From: Jacaranda mimosifolia | Taxonomy: Eukaryota; Streptophyta; Magnoliopsida; Lamiales; Bignoniaceae | Direction of reading: 5' to 3' | Assembly (NCBI GenBank): GCA_018894105.1 | Contig: CM032126.1 | Location: 9,947,001 to 10,011,000 of the forward strand | DNA length: 64,000 nt | Part shown: one piece after another, positions 46,982-58,798 of the stretch | How the letters are laid out: each line of letters begins with the position of its first letter | How positions within the stretch are numbered: the stretch's first letter is position 1 | Position numbers and translations under genes: made by a program | The notes under the pieces: model-generated | The model's input: only the letters and a program-made list of their open reading frames with translations | What the model was told of the DNA's origin: nothing | Databases searched by the model: none

Positions 46982-47468
46982 TCTATACTATTATACAATA
47001 AAGGGCCTATTTTGTGTTAACTTGGAAGTTATTTGATACATTACATGATTTGCCTTTTAATTTTTGATAAGATAAAAATAAAATATAATATTAAGGATAA
47101 AATTAGAAATTTATATACATTATAGGTAGTTATGACTTATGATACCAAATTTATTCTTTTTAGTTATTCTATGCATTCAATAAAATCATGTTGTCATTTT
47201 AATATACATTTCAAATATCCATCATGTTTACAAAAACTTCCATTATCATCGTATAAGCTCAATATTTTGATGGATTTTGAATTTTTTCATTAACTTGATA
47301 ATGGACTTTGAAAAATATATGACTGTTATTTTCATAATTATGCAAATTATAAATATATGCCTAGATGCATGCCAATTTTAGTATAATGGATATTAGAACA
47401 TGCACAAATAATATGTATTTACTAAAATATATTTTATGCGTGCGAGAATAGTGTGCAACAATTGCTAG
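46982..47468 (+). mobile_element. Helitron-like element, non-autonomous
   Basis: Starts TCTATACTATTATACAATAA after an A and ends CAACAATTGCTAG before a T. Near the 3' end GCGTGCGAG and TAGTGTGC could pair only with several G-T pairs, as if an older hairpin had decayed. 487 bp, no helicase. Called on termini only. Confidence 0.5.
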
Positions 47469-47555
47469 TAAAAGGAAAGCCACTTTTGTTTTTAAAATGA
47501 AAGTAATGATACTAAAATTTAAATATACCAAATTCATCCTTTTACTTACTCTATA

Positions 47556-47600
47556 CTAGCAATTGTCGCACACGATTTTCACATGCATAAATTTTTTTTG
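47556..47600 (-). mobile_element. 3' end of an inverted Helitron-like element
   Basis: Plus strand CTAGCAATTGTCGCACACG followed by TTTTCACATGCAT is the reverse complement of a Helitron 3' end very like the one at 47468. The two ends face each other 88 bp apart. The 5' end of this minus-strand copy was not found. A third related end, CAACCGCTAG before T, lies at about 47767..47776. Confidence 0.4.
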
Positions 47601-47874
47601 GTGTATTTTATATCTTTGTGTACATTTTTCTTTCACTGTAATAAAAGCTAATTGATGTTTGAAATATATAATTATTATTTTATGTAAATCAATTTTATGT
47701 GTTATAATATGCACAAAAATATAAAATACACCACAAAGCACTTATGTGCGCAGAAATTATTTGAGCCAACCGCTAGTAAAAATTAAAATAAAACTAAATG
47801 ATTCTTTAACATGAAGTACTTTATACCTCCAAATCGTTATTTATGAAATTACTCTAATCAAATATTTAATTTTA

Positions 47875-49095
47875 TGTTGAAAACACATATTGTAAATGAA
47901 ATAATAAAATAGTTTATAATCACAAAGTAGTGTTTGTGAAATCAGTATTATAAATATTTTCAAAAAACAACAAATGATAGTACAGAAATTCCAATAATAT
48001 GATTGTAGTTCAGTTTAAACAAGCCAGCAATAAACCAACAGCAAACAACTAGTTTTGAATATCAACAGAAATACAAATATCAGTATTTAAAAATGTCAAC
48101 TTATCTCAAAGTTCTGTATAATAATAGAACTTAGACTGAATCACCAGAATATGATTTGTCTTGAAGAAATTATCACCCCTATCAAGGCAAAGAGTTAAGC
48201 AAAACTTCCTCTAGGATAAGACAGTCCCAGAAGCCTTTTGGTGCACTCCGAAAAGCTTTCCCTCGATCACCACTCAGTTGCCAGAAAAGGATAAGCAACG
48301 CTATATTTTGTAAGACAAATATCAGAGGAGAGAAGAGAATTCGTTCTTGTGTTGTATATTTTTCTGCTTGCAGTAGTAGGTATATATATAGGGATGAGGG
48401 AGGAGCCAATAGTAGTAGGTATATATATATAGGCATGATGGAGGAGCCAACAGTGGTAGGTATATATATAGGCATGAGGGAGGAGCCAACAAGATGTATA
48501 TGTTCATTCTGGTCCAGATTCATTCTGGAATAGATGTAAAGGACATGTCCAGATTCATTTCGGACCAGATACAACGAACTAGTAACTCCAGAAATGTTTT
48601 TGGCAGTTTCTGTAATAGTTTTTTAACTTTTGAATTTTCAAATTCAAAATTTAAACAAAATTCTAGATAAAAAGGTTAACCCGTGACACGAGACCCGAGA
48701 CAAAAGCCCAAACCCCATCGTCGGAGCCGGGCCGAACGGGCGGTAGCACACGCATGTGGGCACACCCTCATGAGTTCTTTAATTGATACTTTACCTAGCC
48801 TCAATACTTGAACTGCATATAAGGTGTATTCCTAATGGGACAACTTTCAATGTGGGATAAGTAACCTAGTATTAGATAAAGAGCCTTTTATACTTCCACT
48901 TATTCCCCCATATTTTGTCTCACAAGCAATGTGGGATTCCCCCACATATATAATCTTTTGTCTTCTTGTCTTCCCCTTCACATTTACACAACACTTATGG
49001 ATTTCAACCAAATTGGCATCCATCCATAAGTTTTAATCACTTCTTAAACATGTAATTAAATGTAAAACCTAATCTATTTGATGATAATTACAACA
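47875..49095 (-). repeat. 3' LTR of copia element 2
   Basis: 1221 bp. It carries three tandem copies of a 39-41-bp unit (48372..48490, AGTAGTAGGTATATATATAG at the start) where the 5' LTR has one. It also has a GC-rich pocket at about 48680..48770. Confidence 0.92.
48372..48490. repeat. Three-copy minisatellite within the LTR
   Basis: Three adjacent units of 39, 41 and 39 bp, each ending GAGGAGCCAA followed by T or C. The matching position of the other LTR (about 56292..56330) has a single unit, so copy number changed after insertion. Confidence 0.9.
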
Positions 49096-51179
49096 ATCCC
49101 CCACAGATCCATATTGTTGGACTATCAGGATTATTGTAACTTGCTTTCAATAATGTACCTTTCGGTTTGAACCACCACCTAAGTTATCCAACTTATGCCA
49201 CCCCAAGGACAAATGGATCAAAGCCTTGAATTTGGCCCTTGGATATGGTGGCGTCCATTGGTAACAACAAACTATATGGCTATGTAGTGATCTTTAGGTT
49301 TGACACGTTAAGGCCATGTATCCCGATCTTGTATCATGAATGTTTTTGAGGAATAACCCTTTTCCTCTAGTCATGGCCAAACGACTTCATTTACTTAGTT
49401 AGGCATCTCCAAGGATGCACTGCTTGTATCTTGTCAGTATGACTTGACCTCATTTAGAGTTAGAGCTCTTACTTTACTAGCAGTTAACAACATCTTTTAG
49501 GTATGCCAAGGGACAGATTTGGATACTAAAGTATTAGTCAAGTTTAGATGTACTTTGACACACTCAACAGCTTGTTTATACCACATCGAACCTTCCTTGT
49601 GGGATCTCCACTTGGTAGATTGGGTTGCCACTACAAGTGCATTACTTATGGGTTTTCAGTTCTATCCCTAGCCTGGATTGTTGGACTAAGGACAACTCAA
49701 GTCCTTTGGTTAAAGGATCGGCCATGTTGTCTTTGAATCCAACAAAATCAATAGCCACAACCCTATCAAAGACAAGCTCCCTTATAAACTTTAGTCTAAC
49801 CTGGATGTGTCTCTTGGTCATTTGATTATACTTTGAACTTCGTATCTTTGAAATTATGGTTTGACTATCATAATGCATGGCGATTGCAGAAAGAGGCTTC
49901 CTAACTATGGGTAACTGGACCATCAGCCCATGTAGCCACTCAGTCTCTGTTCCAATTTTGTCTAAAGCACATAACTATGCCCCAAATGTGAACCGAGTTA
50001 CCAAAGTCTATTGGGACAACTTGTATCCCTCAAGTACTGCAGAGAATATGCTAAAATGCAGAGTAAGTGATGTCGTTCCCTTAAGATACCGAAGTACCGT
50101 ATCCAAAGCCTCCCAATGGGTTCTATTAGGACAACTTGTATACCTCGCCAGCTTCGAGACTGCGAATGAGATATTCAGTCTCGAGCCATTTGCAAGATAT
50201 TACAAGCTCCCAATAATATGAAAATACCTTAATTGAGACACAGGAATACTACTTTCATTCTTGAAAAGAGCTACAGAAGGATCATACGGTGTCTTAGCGA
50301 TTCTAAAATCCTTATAGTCAAATTTCTCAATAATCTTCTCAACGTAATGAGATTGAGAAATAGCTATACCCTCAATTGACCTAATCAACTTGAGTCCAAG
50401 AATCACATTAGTTTCACCTATATCCTTCATTTCAAACTTACTTTTCAAGTATGATTTTGTCTCATTGATAATCTCAATGGTAGAACCAATCAATAAAATA
50501 TCATCCACGTATAAGCATAAAACAATACAACATTACCTTTAACCTTATAATACATGCACTTATCATTATCATTTACGCTAAAACCAAATGATAATATAGT
50601 TTTATCAAAATTTTCATGCCATTATTTAGGCGCTTGTTTCAATCCATAGAGGGATTTAACAAGCTTACAAACCTTTTGCTCGTTACTAGGAGCTACAAAT
50701 CCCTCTAGTTGATCTATATAAATCTCTTCCTCGAGATCACCATACAGAGAGGCTGTTTTCACATCCATCTGGTGAATTGGGAAACAATACACGAAAGCTA
50801 CTGCTATAAGCACCCGAATCAGGGGTGGCAAATGGGTGGGTTGGGTTGGGTATGGTTTGGGCTCAATTGGGTTGGATTCAATATGGGTTTTAAGGAGGTG
50901 GGTTGAAAATGGTTTGGGTTGGGTTGAAAATGGGTTCAAATGAAAAAAAAAAAAATTACTTAATCAAAAAAATTAATTCAAAAATAATAGTAGTATTAAT
51001 ATATCTTTCATATCTTATATTCAATATGAAATTTTACAATATAATGGAAGATTTATTAAATTATATATTTATTTTATTAATTTTTCATATGTAATTATAT
51101 TCATAATCAATTACAATTGTAGTAGTTATTTTGTAAAAAAAATTGATCATTTTGAAGAAAATGACACCATTATCATACA

Positions 51180-51473
51180 TAGGGGTGGGCATTTCGATTG
51201 GATAATATCCGATCGAGTCGAATTTTTCTTATTTTAAAAAAATTGCGGGTCTAGGTACCCAATACTCGAATAAAAATTCGGATTGGATATCGGCTAGGAG
51301 GTCCTACCCGATTTGGTAGTTTGGATACCCAACTTTAATTTGTATATAAATGGATATATATTATATATAATATATATATAATAATAATCTTTTATAGTTA
51401 TGTTTATATATTATACATTTAATATATATATCTATATATATTAAATACATAAAATACTTATTATATATATACC

Positions 51474-51505
<32 letters not shown>

Positions 51506-51761
51506 GAGGCCAAAGTTTGGCCGCTGTTAACAGTGGCCAAACTTTGGCCTTGGCCTCTGTTAGTCAGAGGACTAACAGAGGCCAATGTGCAATTCCTTTT
51601 TTTTTTTTTTTTTTAATTTAAAAATTTTTAGATAGTATTTAGTGTCAGATAGCCGAAATGTTGGGTACTCGACAATTTCAGGTTGGTGTGGGGTAGTTAA
51701 AATTACTATCCAAAAAATTGGGTACTCAATCCGAACTACACAATCCAAACGTCCACTCCTA
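51180..51761. mobile_element. TAGGGGTG-ended repeat nested in the hAT element
   Basis: Ends are TAGGGGTGGGCATTTCGATT and, on the other strand, TAGGAGTGGACGTTTGGATT. Both arms contain GGGTACC or GGTACTC phrases. The flanks ATCATACA and AATTCACA agree at only four of eight positions, so the target duplication is not proven. The centre carries an AT run and two strong palindromes (51508..51583). Confidence 0.6.
51508..51583. repeat. Two adjacent near-perfect palindromes
   Basis: 51508..51549 is a 42-bp palindrome (arms GGCCAAAGTTTGGCC...) with one mismatched pair. 51552..51583 is a 32-bp hairpin with perfect 14-bp arms (GGCCTCTGTTAGTC) and a 4-bp loop. They directly follow an AT microsatellite (51475..51501) and precede a T run. 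Confidence 0.92.
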
Positions 51762-54110
51762 AATTCACACAAATAAATGTATATTAAATTTTCAATAAAG
51801 AATTTGTATAATTTTCATTTTTCAAGAATTAATATATATAAGTTGTATGTCAATCTTACTATTGACATGCAATATTAGTTAAGCAACAAATTAAATTTAG
51901 AATTTGTTTTTAATTAGTAGATACAATATTTATTCCTATGATCACTTTCATATATTAAAATTTATATTTTGAGAAAAATTCAAGACAACTAACCGAAGTC
52001 CAAGATTATTATTTCAATTTAAATATTATTAATGATCCAAAATTGCGAGACTTTGACAAAATGAGAAAATAAAAATAATATAAATTTGTTATTATTAATT
52101 TGAAGTTATTTTTTAATTTGTTAAATTAATTGCTTAAACCCATTTTTAACCCACTTAAACCCACATTGAATCAAAACCAAATACAACCCACAACAACCCA
52201 ACCCACCTCAACCCATTTTTAAAATTTTAGAACCCAACCCAACCCAACCCAAAACCATATGAGTTGGATTGGACCCATGGTTTACAACCCATTTTGCCAC
52301 CCATAACCCGAATTATAGTCAATTGAGCAACTGGGGAATAGGTATCAAAGAAGTCTATTCCCTCTTTTTGTCTAAAGCCTTTGGCAACTAATATGGCCTT
52401 AAACTTATCTATGGTTCCATCATATTTAAGTTTCTTTTTAAAGATCCATTTGCATCCAATTGTAGTACACCCTGGGGGCAGATCAACTAATTCCCATGTC
52501 CTATTAGAGATAATGTAATCCAACTCACTTTTGATAGTTACTATCCAATGGTTATCTTCAGATGAGGCCATAGCATCCTTGAAGGTCACATGATTATCCT
52601 CGATACTATAAGTGATGAAATCACTTCCAAAATCCTTGACGATCCTAGATCTCTTACTTTGTTTAGGTTCATCTGGTTCTTCAATTCCAGTGGATGCTGA
52701 ACCAGAACTACTTGGATTTACTCCCATATTTGACAACTTTTCCACATGTTTAGGAATAGAAGTCGATGTAAGAGCTGAATCTAAAGAAACATCCTGAGGT
52801 ATTCTAGTTTTCATTGGAAACACGTCCTCAAAGAATGTGGCATCACGAAATTCCACTATTGTGTTAACCTCTATGCCTGGAATTTCGGATTTAATTACCA
52901 AATATCTCAATGCATAGCTTGTTTCCCCATAGCCCAAGAGGACCGCATCAATAGTTTTAGGACCAAGCTTTTTCCTCTTATGCTCTGAGACTTGAACTTT
53001 TGCAAGATAGCCCCACACTTGAAAGTACTTTAAGCTAGGTTTTCTATCTTTCCAAAATTCAAATGGAGTGCTCTCTTTATGTTTGAGAAGGACTTTGTAC
53101 AGAATATGGCAAGCTATATTCAAAGCCTCTCCCGACATATATTTAGGCAGTCCAGAATTAAAAAATATACTGTTGATCATATCTTTAAAGGTTTTATTCT
53201 TTCGTTCTGCTACCCCATTAGATGGGGGAGAGTAAGGAGGAGTCTCTTCATGAATAATATCGAAGTTTTAGCAATATTCATCGAATTGATTTGACTCATA
53301 CTCTCCATCTCTATCTGATCTTAACCGCTTAAGTTTCTTACCAATTTGATTTTCAAGTTCATTTTTGAAAATAATAAAATTTTCAAGTACTTCATCTTTA
53401 TGTTTTAACAGATAAACATAACAGTATGTACTGTAATCATCTATAAAGGAAATGAAGTATTTTTTCTGATCTTTTGTTAAGATGCCATTGAACTCACAAA
53501 TATCTGTGTGCACAAGTTCAAGTATTTAAGAATTCCTTCAAACCAATTGGTAAGGTTTTCTTACTTGTTTAGCCTCAACGCATACTTGACATTTGTGACT
53601 ACGCTCAATATCATGTTTAGGTACCAAATTTAAGTTTATCATGCGTTTAACAAAACCAAAATTCAAATGTCCTAAATGACTACGCCATACATTAGAACTT
53701 TCAACAGTATTCAACAAAGATTCAGAATATGAAATTTTATTGATTGAATCAGAATTTACTCAACTCTTAATTTAAATAAACCAAACAAATAGCCCTTACC
53801 AATAAACAAACCAAAATGCTGAATTATAACTTTATTAAACTTAAAAGTAAGCTCATAGCTTTCCCTAACTATTACGAAACCACTGATAATGTTTCTCCGT
53901 ATAGTTGGGACGTGACGCACTCTTAGCAGAGACAATATGCGCCCTAAAGGAAACTTCAAGTCCACGCGTCCTGTCCCAAGCACCTTGGCAACACTGGAGT
54001 TCCCCACTGTTACGAAGTTTCCATTAATTGGCCATCAACGATCGTCTCTAAATCTCTAGCTTCGCTAGTCTCCCAAACATCCATGTTGACCACTACGGGG
54101 ACAGCTGAGT

Positions 54111-55756
54111 TGGGTTTAGTTTAGCTTTCTTAGAAGGACAATCCTTAGCCCAATAGCCTACCTGTCCACAATTCCAACATAGTTTGTTTGCTTTGGCTTC
54201 TTGGCTTTATGTTTACCTTTACTTATGGTCTTAAAGTTTGAGTTCATTTGGTCCATTTTATTGACCTTTTCTTCCCTTTAATAACCACATTTTCCTTAGG
54301 TTAGTGCTCAACCAAAACTTCATGAGTTTGATTCCAGTGTTCTTCCTCAATATTAATCGTAAAAATGAGATCATCCAAAGATAACTTCCCCTTTTAATGC
54401 TTGAGTGTCATTCCAAAATTCTCCCAAGACTTGGGAAATTTATCTACTATGGACATGACCAGAAACTTCTAAAGAAGTTTCATCTCAGCATCAGCAAGAG
54501 CATGCTTAAGGTTGATCAATTCATGTGTCTATTTAGCTACAGACTTTTCCTCAACCATCTAATACTTCATGAACTTGAAAATAGAATACCTCTCAAGCCC
54601 TTGCTCTTCAGTATTATATTTTCGGTCCAACTCATCCCACAGCGACTTAGCGATGTACGAGTCCGAGCAGTAAACGTTGAAGAGAACATTTGACGATGAC
54701 GATAAAACTATCCTTCAACCTAACTGATCTTTCTCAGTCCATGCAGCTATATGGGTGGCAATCGTGTCGTGTTGGGTTGAGGTGAGAATATCAAAAAAAT
54801 TTGCTCAACCCAACCCAACCCAATAAGCACTTAACCCAATAAGCCTCAACCCGAACCTAACCTGAAAGTTTCGTGTCTACTCGAACCCAACCCGTTTCAA
54901 CATATGATTATTTTTCATTAATAATTCATCTAAAAAACCTGCACATTTTATGTTCAACTAGAATCTTAATAAAATAATCAGTTTATACTAAGATTTTGAG
55001 AAAAGTCACCTTATACAAAAAATTTAGAAAAAGTCAATATTATACTCTAGCAGCCCAACTTTTGTACCATAGAACAATTTAATAATTGGACTTCATTTAA
55101 TTTCCTCTACAACATCAATAATATACAAATTTCCATGTTAAACCAAAAAGTTTGCACAACTTAATTTTAAAAATAATGAAGTCGAATTCCAACAAAGAAA
55201 TATAATTCGTCCCATTCAATAATTAATAATCATCCCAACATCACCAAATAGTCAAGATTTACGTATTAAAATCATTAATTCTTACAAATCAGTCTAGAAT
55301 TAAATTGTTCAAAAATAACAAGTCATTACTTAAAAATGCCAAAAACATAGAAAAACTATCAAATTATCGTGTTTTCAGGGTCATTATCGGGTTACCTGAA
55401 ATCCAACCCTAACCCAATCCATAATTTTTGTGTTGTTTATCGGGTCGACCTAATATCGACCCAACCCAATAAACCCCAGCCCAAACCCAATAATATCATG
55501 TCGGTTTGTGACATGTCAAAAATTGCCACCTCTATTCAATTATTTCAGCTGTTTTGGGGCCAGTATCACTTGGTTCAGGTCTAGTTATTGAAATCACTGA
55601 AAAAATACCTTTCGTTATGAACCAAATTTTCATTTGCTGTTGCCAACATTTGAAAATTTGGCCCCCAAACTTTTCTGGCAAGCCAGAAAGGTCAACTTTA
55701 GAGAACAACAATGAACCAACACCAGAACCACTTGCAGATGAAGATGCCATTTTCAT
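54111..55756 (-). pseudogene. Copia element 2 gag, interrupted by a hAT element
   Basis: Starts at the ATG at 55756 (MKMASSSASGSG; a second ATG two codons later is equally possible). The N-terminal copia gag block FGGQIFKCWQQQMKIWF is intact to about 55543. The hAT element at 54750..55534 then splits the gene, and similarity resumes with AWTEKDQ-like sequence at 54741. A zinc knuckle near 54200..54150 reads CWNCGQVGYWAKDC, with Tyr where His is expected. A long stretch between is out of frame. Capsid function is lost. Confidence 0.8.
54750..55534. mobile_element. hAT MITE in copia element 2 gag
   Basis: Starts TATGGGTGGCAATCGTG and ends AAAATTGCCACCTCTA, with subterminal CAACCCAACCC and GGGTT phrases. 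The flanks TGCAGCTA (54742..54749) and TTCAATTA (55535..55542) agree at five of eight positions, so the duplication has decayed or the insertion is old. The coding similarity of gag continues across it, which supports the borders. Confidence 0.75.
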
Positions 55757-55794
55757 AGTTTAACAAACACTTAAACAGATAATTTCTTCAAGCT

Positions 55795-56969
55795 TGTTGA
55801 AAATGCAGATTATAAATGAAATAATAAAACAGTTTATAATCACAAAGCAGTATTTGTGAAACCAGTATTAGAAATATTTTCAGAAAACAACAAATGATAG
55901 TATAGAAATTCCAATAATATGATTGCAGTTCAATTTAAACAAGTTAGCAATAAACCAACAACAAACAACCAGTTTGGAATATCAATAGAAATATAGAGAC
56001 TAATATTTAAAAATGTAAACTTATCTCAAAGTTTTGTATAATAATAGAACTTAAACTAAATTACTAGAATATGATTTGCCTTGAAGAAATTATCGCCCCT
56101 ACTAGTGCAAAGAGTTAAGCGAAACTTCCTCCAAGATAAGACAGCCCTAGAAGCCTTTTGGTGCACTTCAGAAAACTTCATCTTGATCACCACTTAGTTG
56201 CCAGAAAAGGATAAGCAACTCTATATTTTGTAAGACAACTATCGAAGGAGAGAAGAGATTTCGTTCTTGTGTTGTATATTTTTCTGCTTGCAATAGCAGG
56301 TATATATGTAGGCGTGAGGGAGGAGCCAATAGGATGTCTAGTTTCATTCCGGTCCAGATTCATTCCGGAACAAATGTAAAGGACATGTCTAGATTCATTC
56401 AGGATCAGATACAACAAACCAGTAACTCTAGAAATGTTTCTAACAGTTTCTGTAACTGCTAAAACGGCTGGCAGTTTTTGTAATAGCCTTTTGACTTTTG
56501 AATTTTAAAATTCAAATTTTAAACAAAATTCTAGATAAAATTAGAATTTTTAGTAAAAAGATTAACCTAAGACAATTCACCCATAGCCCACGGCCCGATC
56601 GGGGTAGGTGGCAGCGGCGGCGGGCGCGTGTGGGCACACCCTCATGAGTCCCTTAATTGATACTTTACCAAACATCAATATTTGAACCATATATAAGGTG
56701 TATTCCCAATGAGAAAACTTTCAATGTGAGATAAGTGGCATTGTATCAGACAAAGAGCTTTTTATATTCCCACTTATTCCCCCATATTTGGTCTCACAAG
56801 CAATGTGGGATTCCCCCACATATATAATCTTTTGTCTTTTTGTCTCCTCCTTCATGTTTACACAATATTTATGGATTCCAACCAAATTGACATCCATCCA
56901 TAAGTTTTAATCATTTATTAAACATGTAATTAAACATAAACCCCAATTGATTTGATGTCAATTACAACA
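55795..56969 (-). repeat. 5' LTR of copia element 2
   Basis: 1175 bp, collinear with 47875..49095 except for the single-copy minisatellite unit and a GC-rich pocket (about 56585..56635, GGCAGCGGCGGCGGGCGCG) of different sequence. Confidence 0.92.
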
Positions 56970-57224
56970 TTTTATACAAAAATAATATCAAAAATTAAAG
57001 ATTTAGAAATTAAAGAATATGAGAATAATTTTTGGGTGATTCGAAAAACTTCCAAATCGTCTAACTGTTTTGGATAGCGTTTCACTATTTTGTTCACATT
57101 TAATTATGGAGGCTTAAAAAATTCCTTTAGCAACTTATGCATGGATATACATTGAGGTTATTCTCATTTGCTTGTATTTAAAAAATTTAGTAAAACATTG
57201 TTAAGATTCTTTTTATATTATATA

Positions 57225-58798
57225 TCTTCTATATTATTATAACTGCCCTTTAATTATTTGATTGGCTAAAATAGATAGTGTGGTGTGAAAGGTAAAATGG
57301 AAAATTCAATATATGAAAAGCGAAATTATATTAATTCTTTAACTTATTTTACCCATATCAAATAGAAGAGGATAAAATAGTTTGGTTTGAGATGAAATTT
57401 CATTTTTTAAAACATTATTATTGAATGATTTATAATGTAACGTATTAGAATAGATAAGTTCATGGCTACCTTAGTATTATTTATATAAATTTAGATTCCA
57501 TTTCTCAACCCCGCAACAAAAAAAAAAAAAAAAAAAAAGTGAAAGTTTGTTCCATAAACAAATAAATTAAAAAAAGAAAAGAGATAAGCATCATACATTA
57601 AAAAATGCTTAAAAATTTAAGCTAAAATATTTCCGAACAGATTGATCACATTACACAGACGCGAACCAATATCCTCCATGCAGTTGCATGGTTATTTACA
57701 TCACAATTTGGTTAAATTCAAAGGCTTGAAAACCTCTCCTCCTTTTCGGGCATTAACTTAACCAGTGAAGCATGACTTCATTAGCCCATATATACACATG
57801 ATTAATGGAGCCTTGAATTTCACCATATGTTGGAACAGAAAAAAGATTTTAAAAAACCTAAGCAAGAAAACGCATGCCTTTGCATCTATTTTAAGCCAAA
57901 AAATACATAAATGCATCTTTGATTTTCAACGAATACCAAAGTTTCTTCAATCACTTTAATATGAAGGATAAAGGAAAACTACATATCTTATATTATAATA
58001 TATACTCTTTATGAAAAACAGACATAGTATAAATTAATTAATTCAAATGAACCATTTCTTTTAAGTAATGAAAAGAACATAAAATAAAAAAAAATAGAAC
58101 TCAAGCTTGAAAGAAAAATATGGCGATGGGCCTATATTTTCTTTTCTGCAAAAAAGAGAATAAAAAATTAATCACACAGTTAAAAAGAATACAAAGGAAT
58201 GGAACAAAAAAGGAAAAAAAGAAGAAAAGAAATCAAACCTGAAAGAAGACTATGCTGATGGCCCTATATTTTCCGCCGCAAAAAGAAAAAAAATAAATAA
58301 TAATAAATCACATATTTAAAAAGAACACAAAAGAAAGAAACATAAGAATGGAAACAAACCTAATTTGCAAGAAAAAACAAAGACAACCTTTGCAGGAAGA
58401 ATTCTAATAGCCGCGGAAAGTGGTTTTGAAATTATTTAATGGATAATATGGAGTGTAAAATGGTGGATTAGTGGGATTTATAAGAAATATATTTGTAACC
58501 TATTGAACTATTTGTGTTTAACAATTTTTAGGGGGGGGTAAATTTGGTATCCAAACTACTGAATTTCTTGTACTGTCCTTTAACTTGAATTACACTTTTT
58601 AATATTTGGATAGATGACAGGGTGATTTATGTAATTAATAAAAAAATGAATATAAAATATAAAATACTACACTAAACAATTAAATAAATATAAAATACTA
58701 CCTAAAAAACTAATATTATACTAAAAATAAATATTCATTTTATTTACTATATGATGTAAAAGTTTTAGTACATGCATCGAACGTGCCAAAATTACTAG
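57225..58798 (+). mobile_element. Helitron-like element, non-autonomous
   Basis: The 3' end, GTACATGCATCGAACGTGCC followed by AAAATTACTAG and then T, is a convincing Helitron terminus: a short stem (GCAT/GTGC with a loop) a few bases before CTAG. The 5' end is less sure; TCTTCTATATTATTATAAC after an A at 57224 is the best candidate. No helicase is seen over 1.57 kb. An A run at about 57520..57538 and two related blocks with CCTATATTTTC (about 58130 and 58264) lie inside. Confidence 0.5.

Larger units (their letters stand above)
50820..52305. mobile_element. hAT element inserted in copia reverse transcriptase
   Basis: Starts CAGGGGTGGCAAA and ends TTTTGCCACCCATA, flanked by a perfect 8-bp duplication ACCCGAAT (50812..50819 and 52306..52313). 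Both arms are runs of TGGGTT / AACCCA phrases in inverted orientation. No transposase frame over 1486 bp. A second TAGGGGTG-ended repeat sits inside at 51180..51761. Confidence 0.9.
49640..54110 (-). pseudogene. Copia element 2 pol, broken and split by a hAT insertion
   Basis: Minus strand, right to left. Residual protease/pre-integrase block (54007..53756) has RVRHVPTIRRNII, but the DSGA protease signature expected upstream is absent. Integrase (53513..53180) has FISFIDDYSTYCYVYLL and RSDRDGEY. From 53180 to 52306 come the integrase C-terminal part (FEFWKDRKPSLKYFQVWGYL) and the start of reverse transcriptase (GCKWIFKKKLKYDGTIDKFK). The hAT element interrupts after QLTIIR, and RT resumes at 50819 with VLIAVAFVYCFPIHQMDVK, then LYVDDILLIG at about 50510. 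RNase H at 49900..49650 ends with FKDNMADPLTKGL. Many stops and shifts. Similarity is to the TNT1-94-like copia proteins of plants. Confidence 0.87.
47875..56969 (-). mobile_element. Full-length Ty1/copia retrotransposon interrupted by two hAT elements
   Basis: LTRs 47875..49095 and 55795..56969, both starting TGTTGAAAA and ending AATTACAACA, are flanked by a perfect 5-bp target duplication TTTTA (47870..47874 and 56970..56974). Element order on the minus strand: 5' LTR, gag, pol, polypurine tract (ATCCCCCAC at 49096 on the plus strand), 3' LTR. hAT insertions at 50820..52305 and 54750..55534 split pol and gag; without them the element is about 6.8 kb. The standard initiator-Met primer-binding site is not visible next to the 5' LTR. 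Coding regions are heavily mutated. Confidence 0.92.

Noticed and set aside
48182..48574. A minus-strand 130-codon frame rich in Tyr and Ile
   Set aside because: It is the LTR minisatellite read as protein; the repeated YIYLL phrase comes from the TATATA units.
50860..52260. TGGGTT / AACCCA repeats looking like telomere DNA
   Set aside because: The phrase is not the plant telomere unit CCCTAAA/TTTAGGG, and the two blocks are inverted arms of a hAT element with a target duplication.
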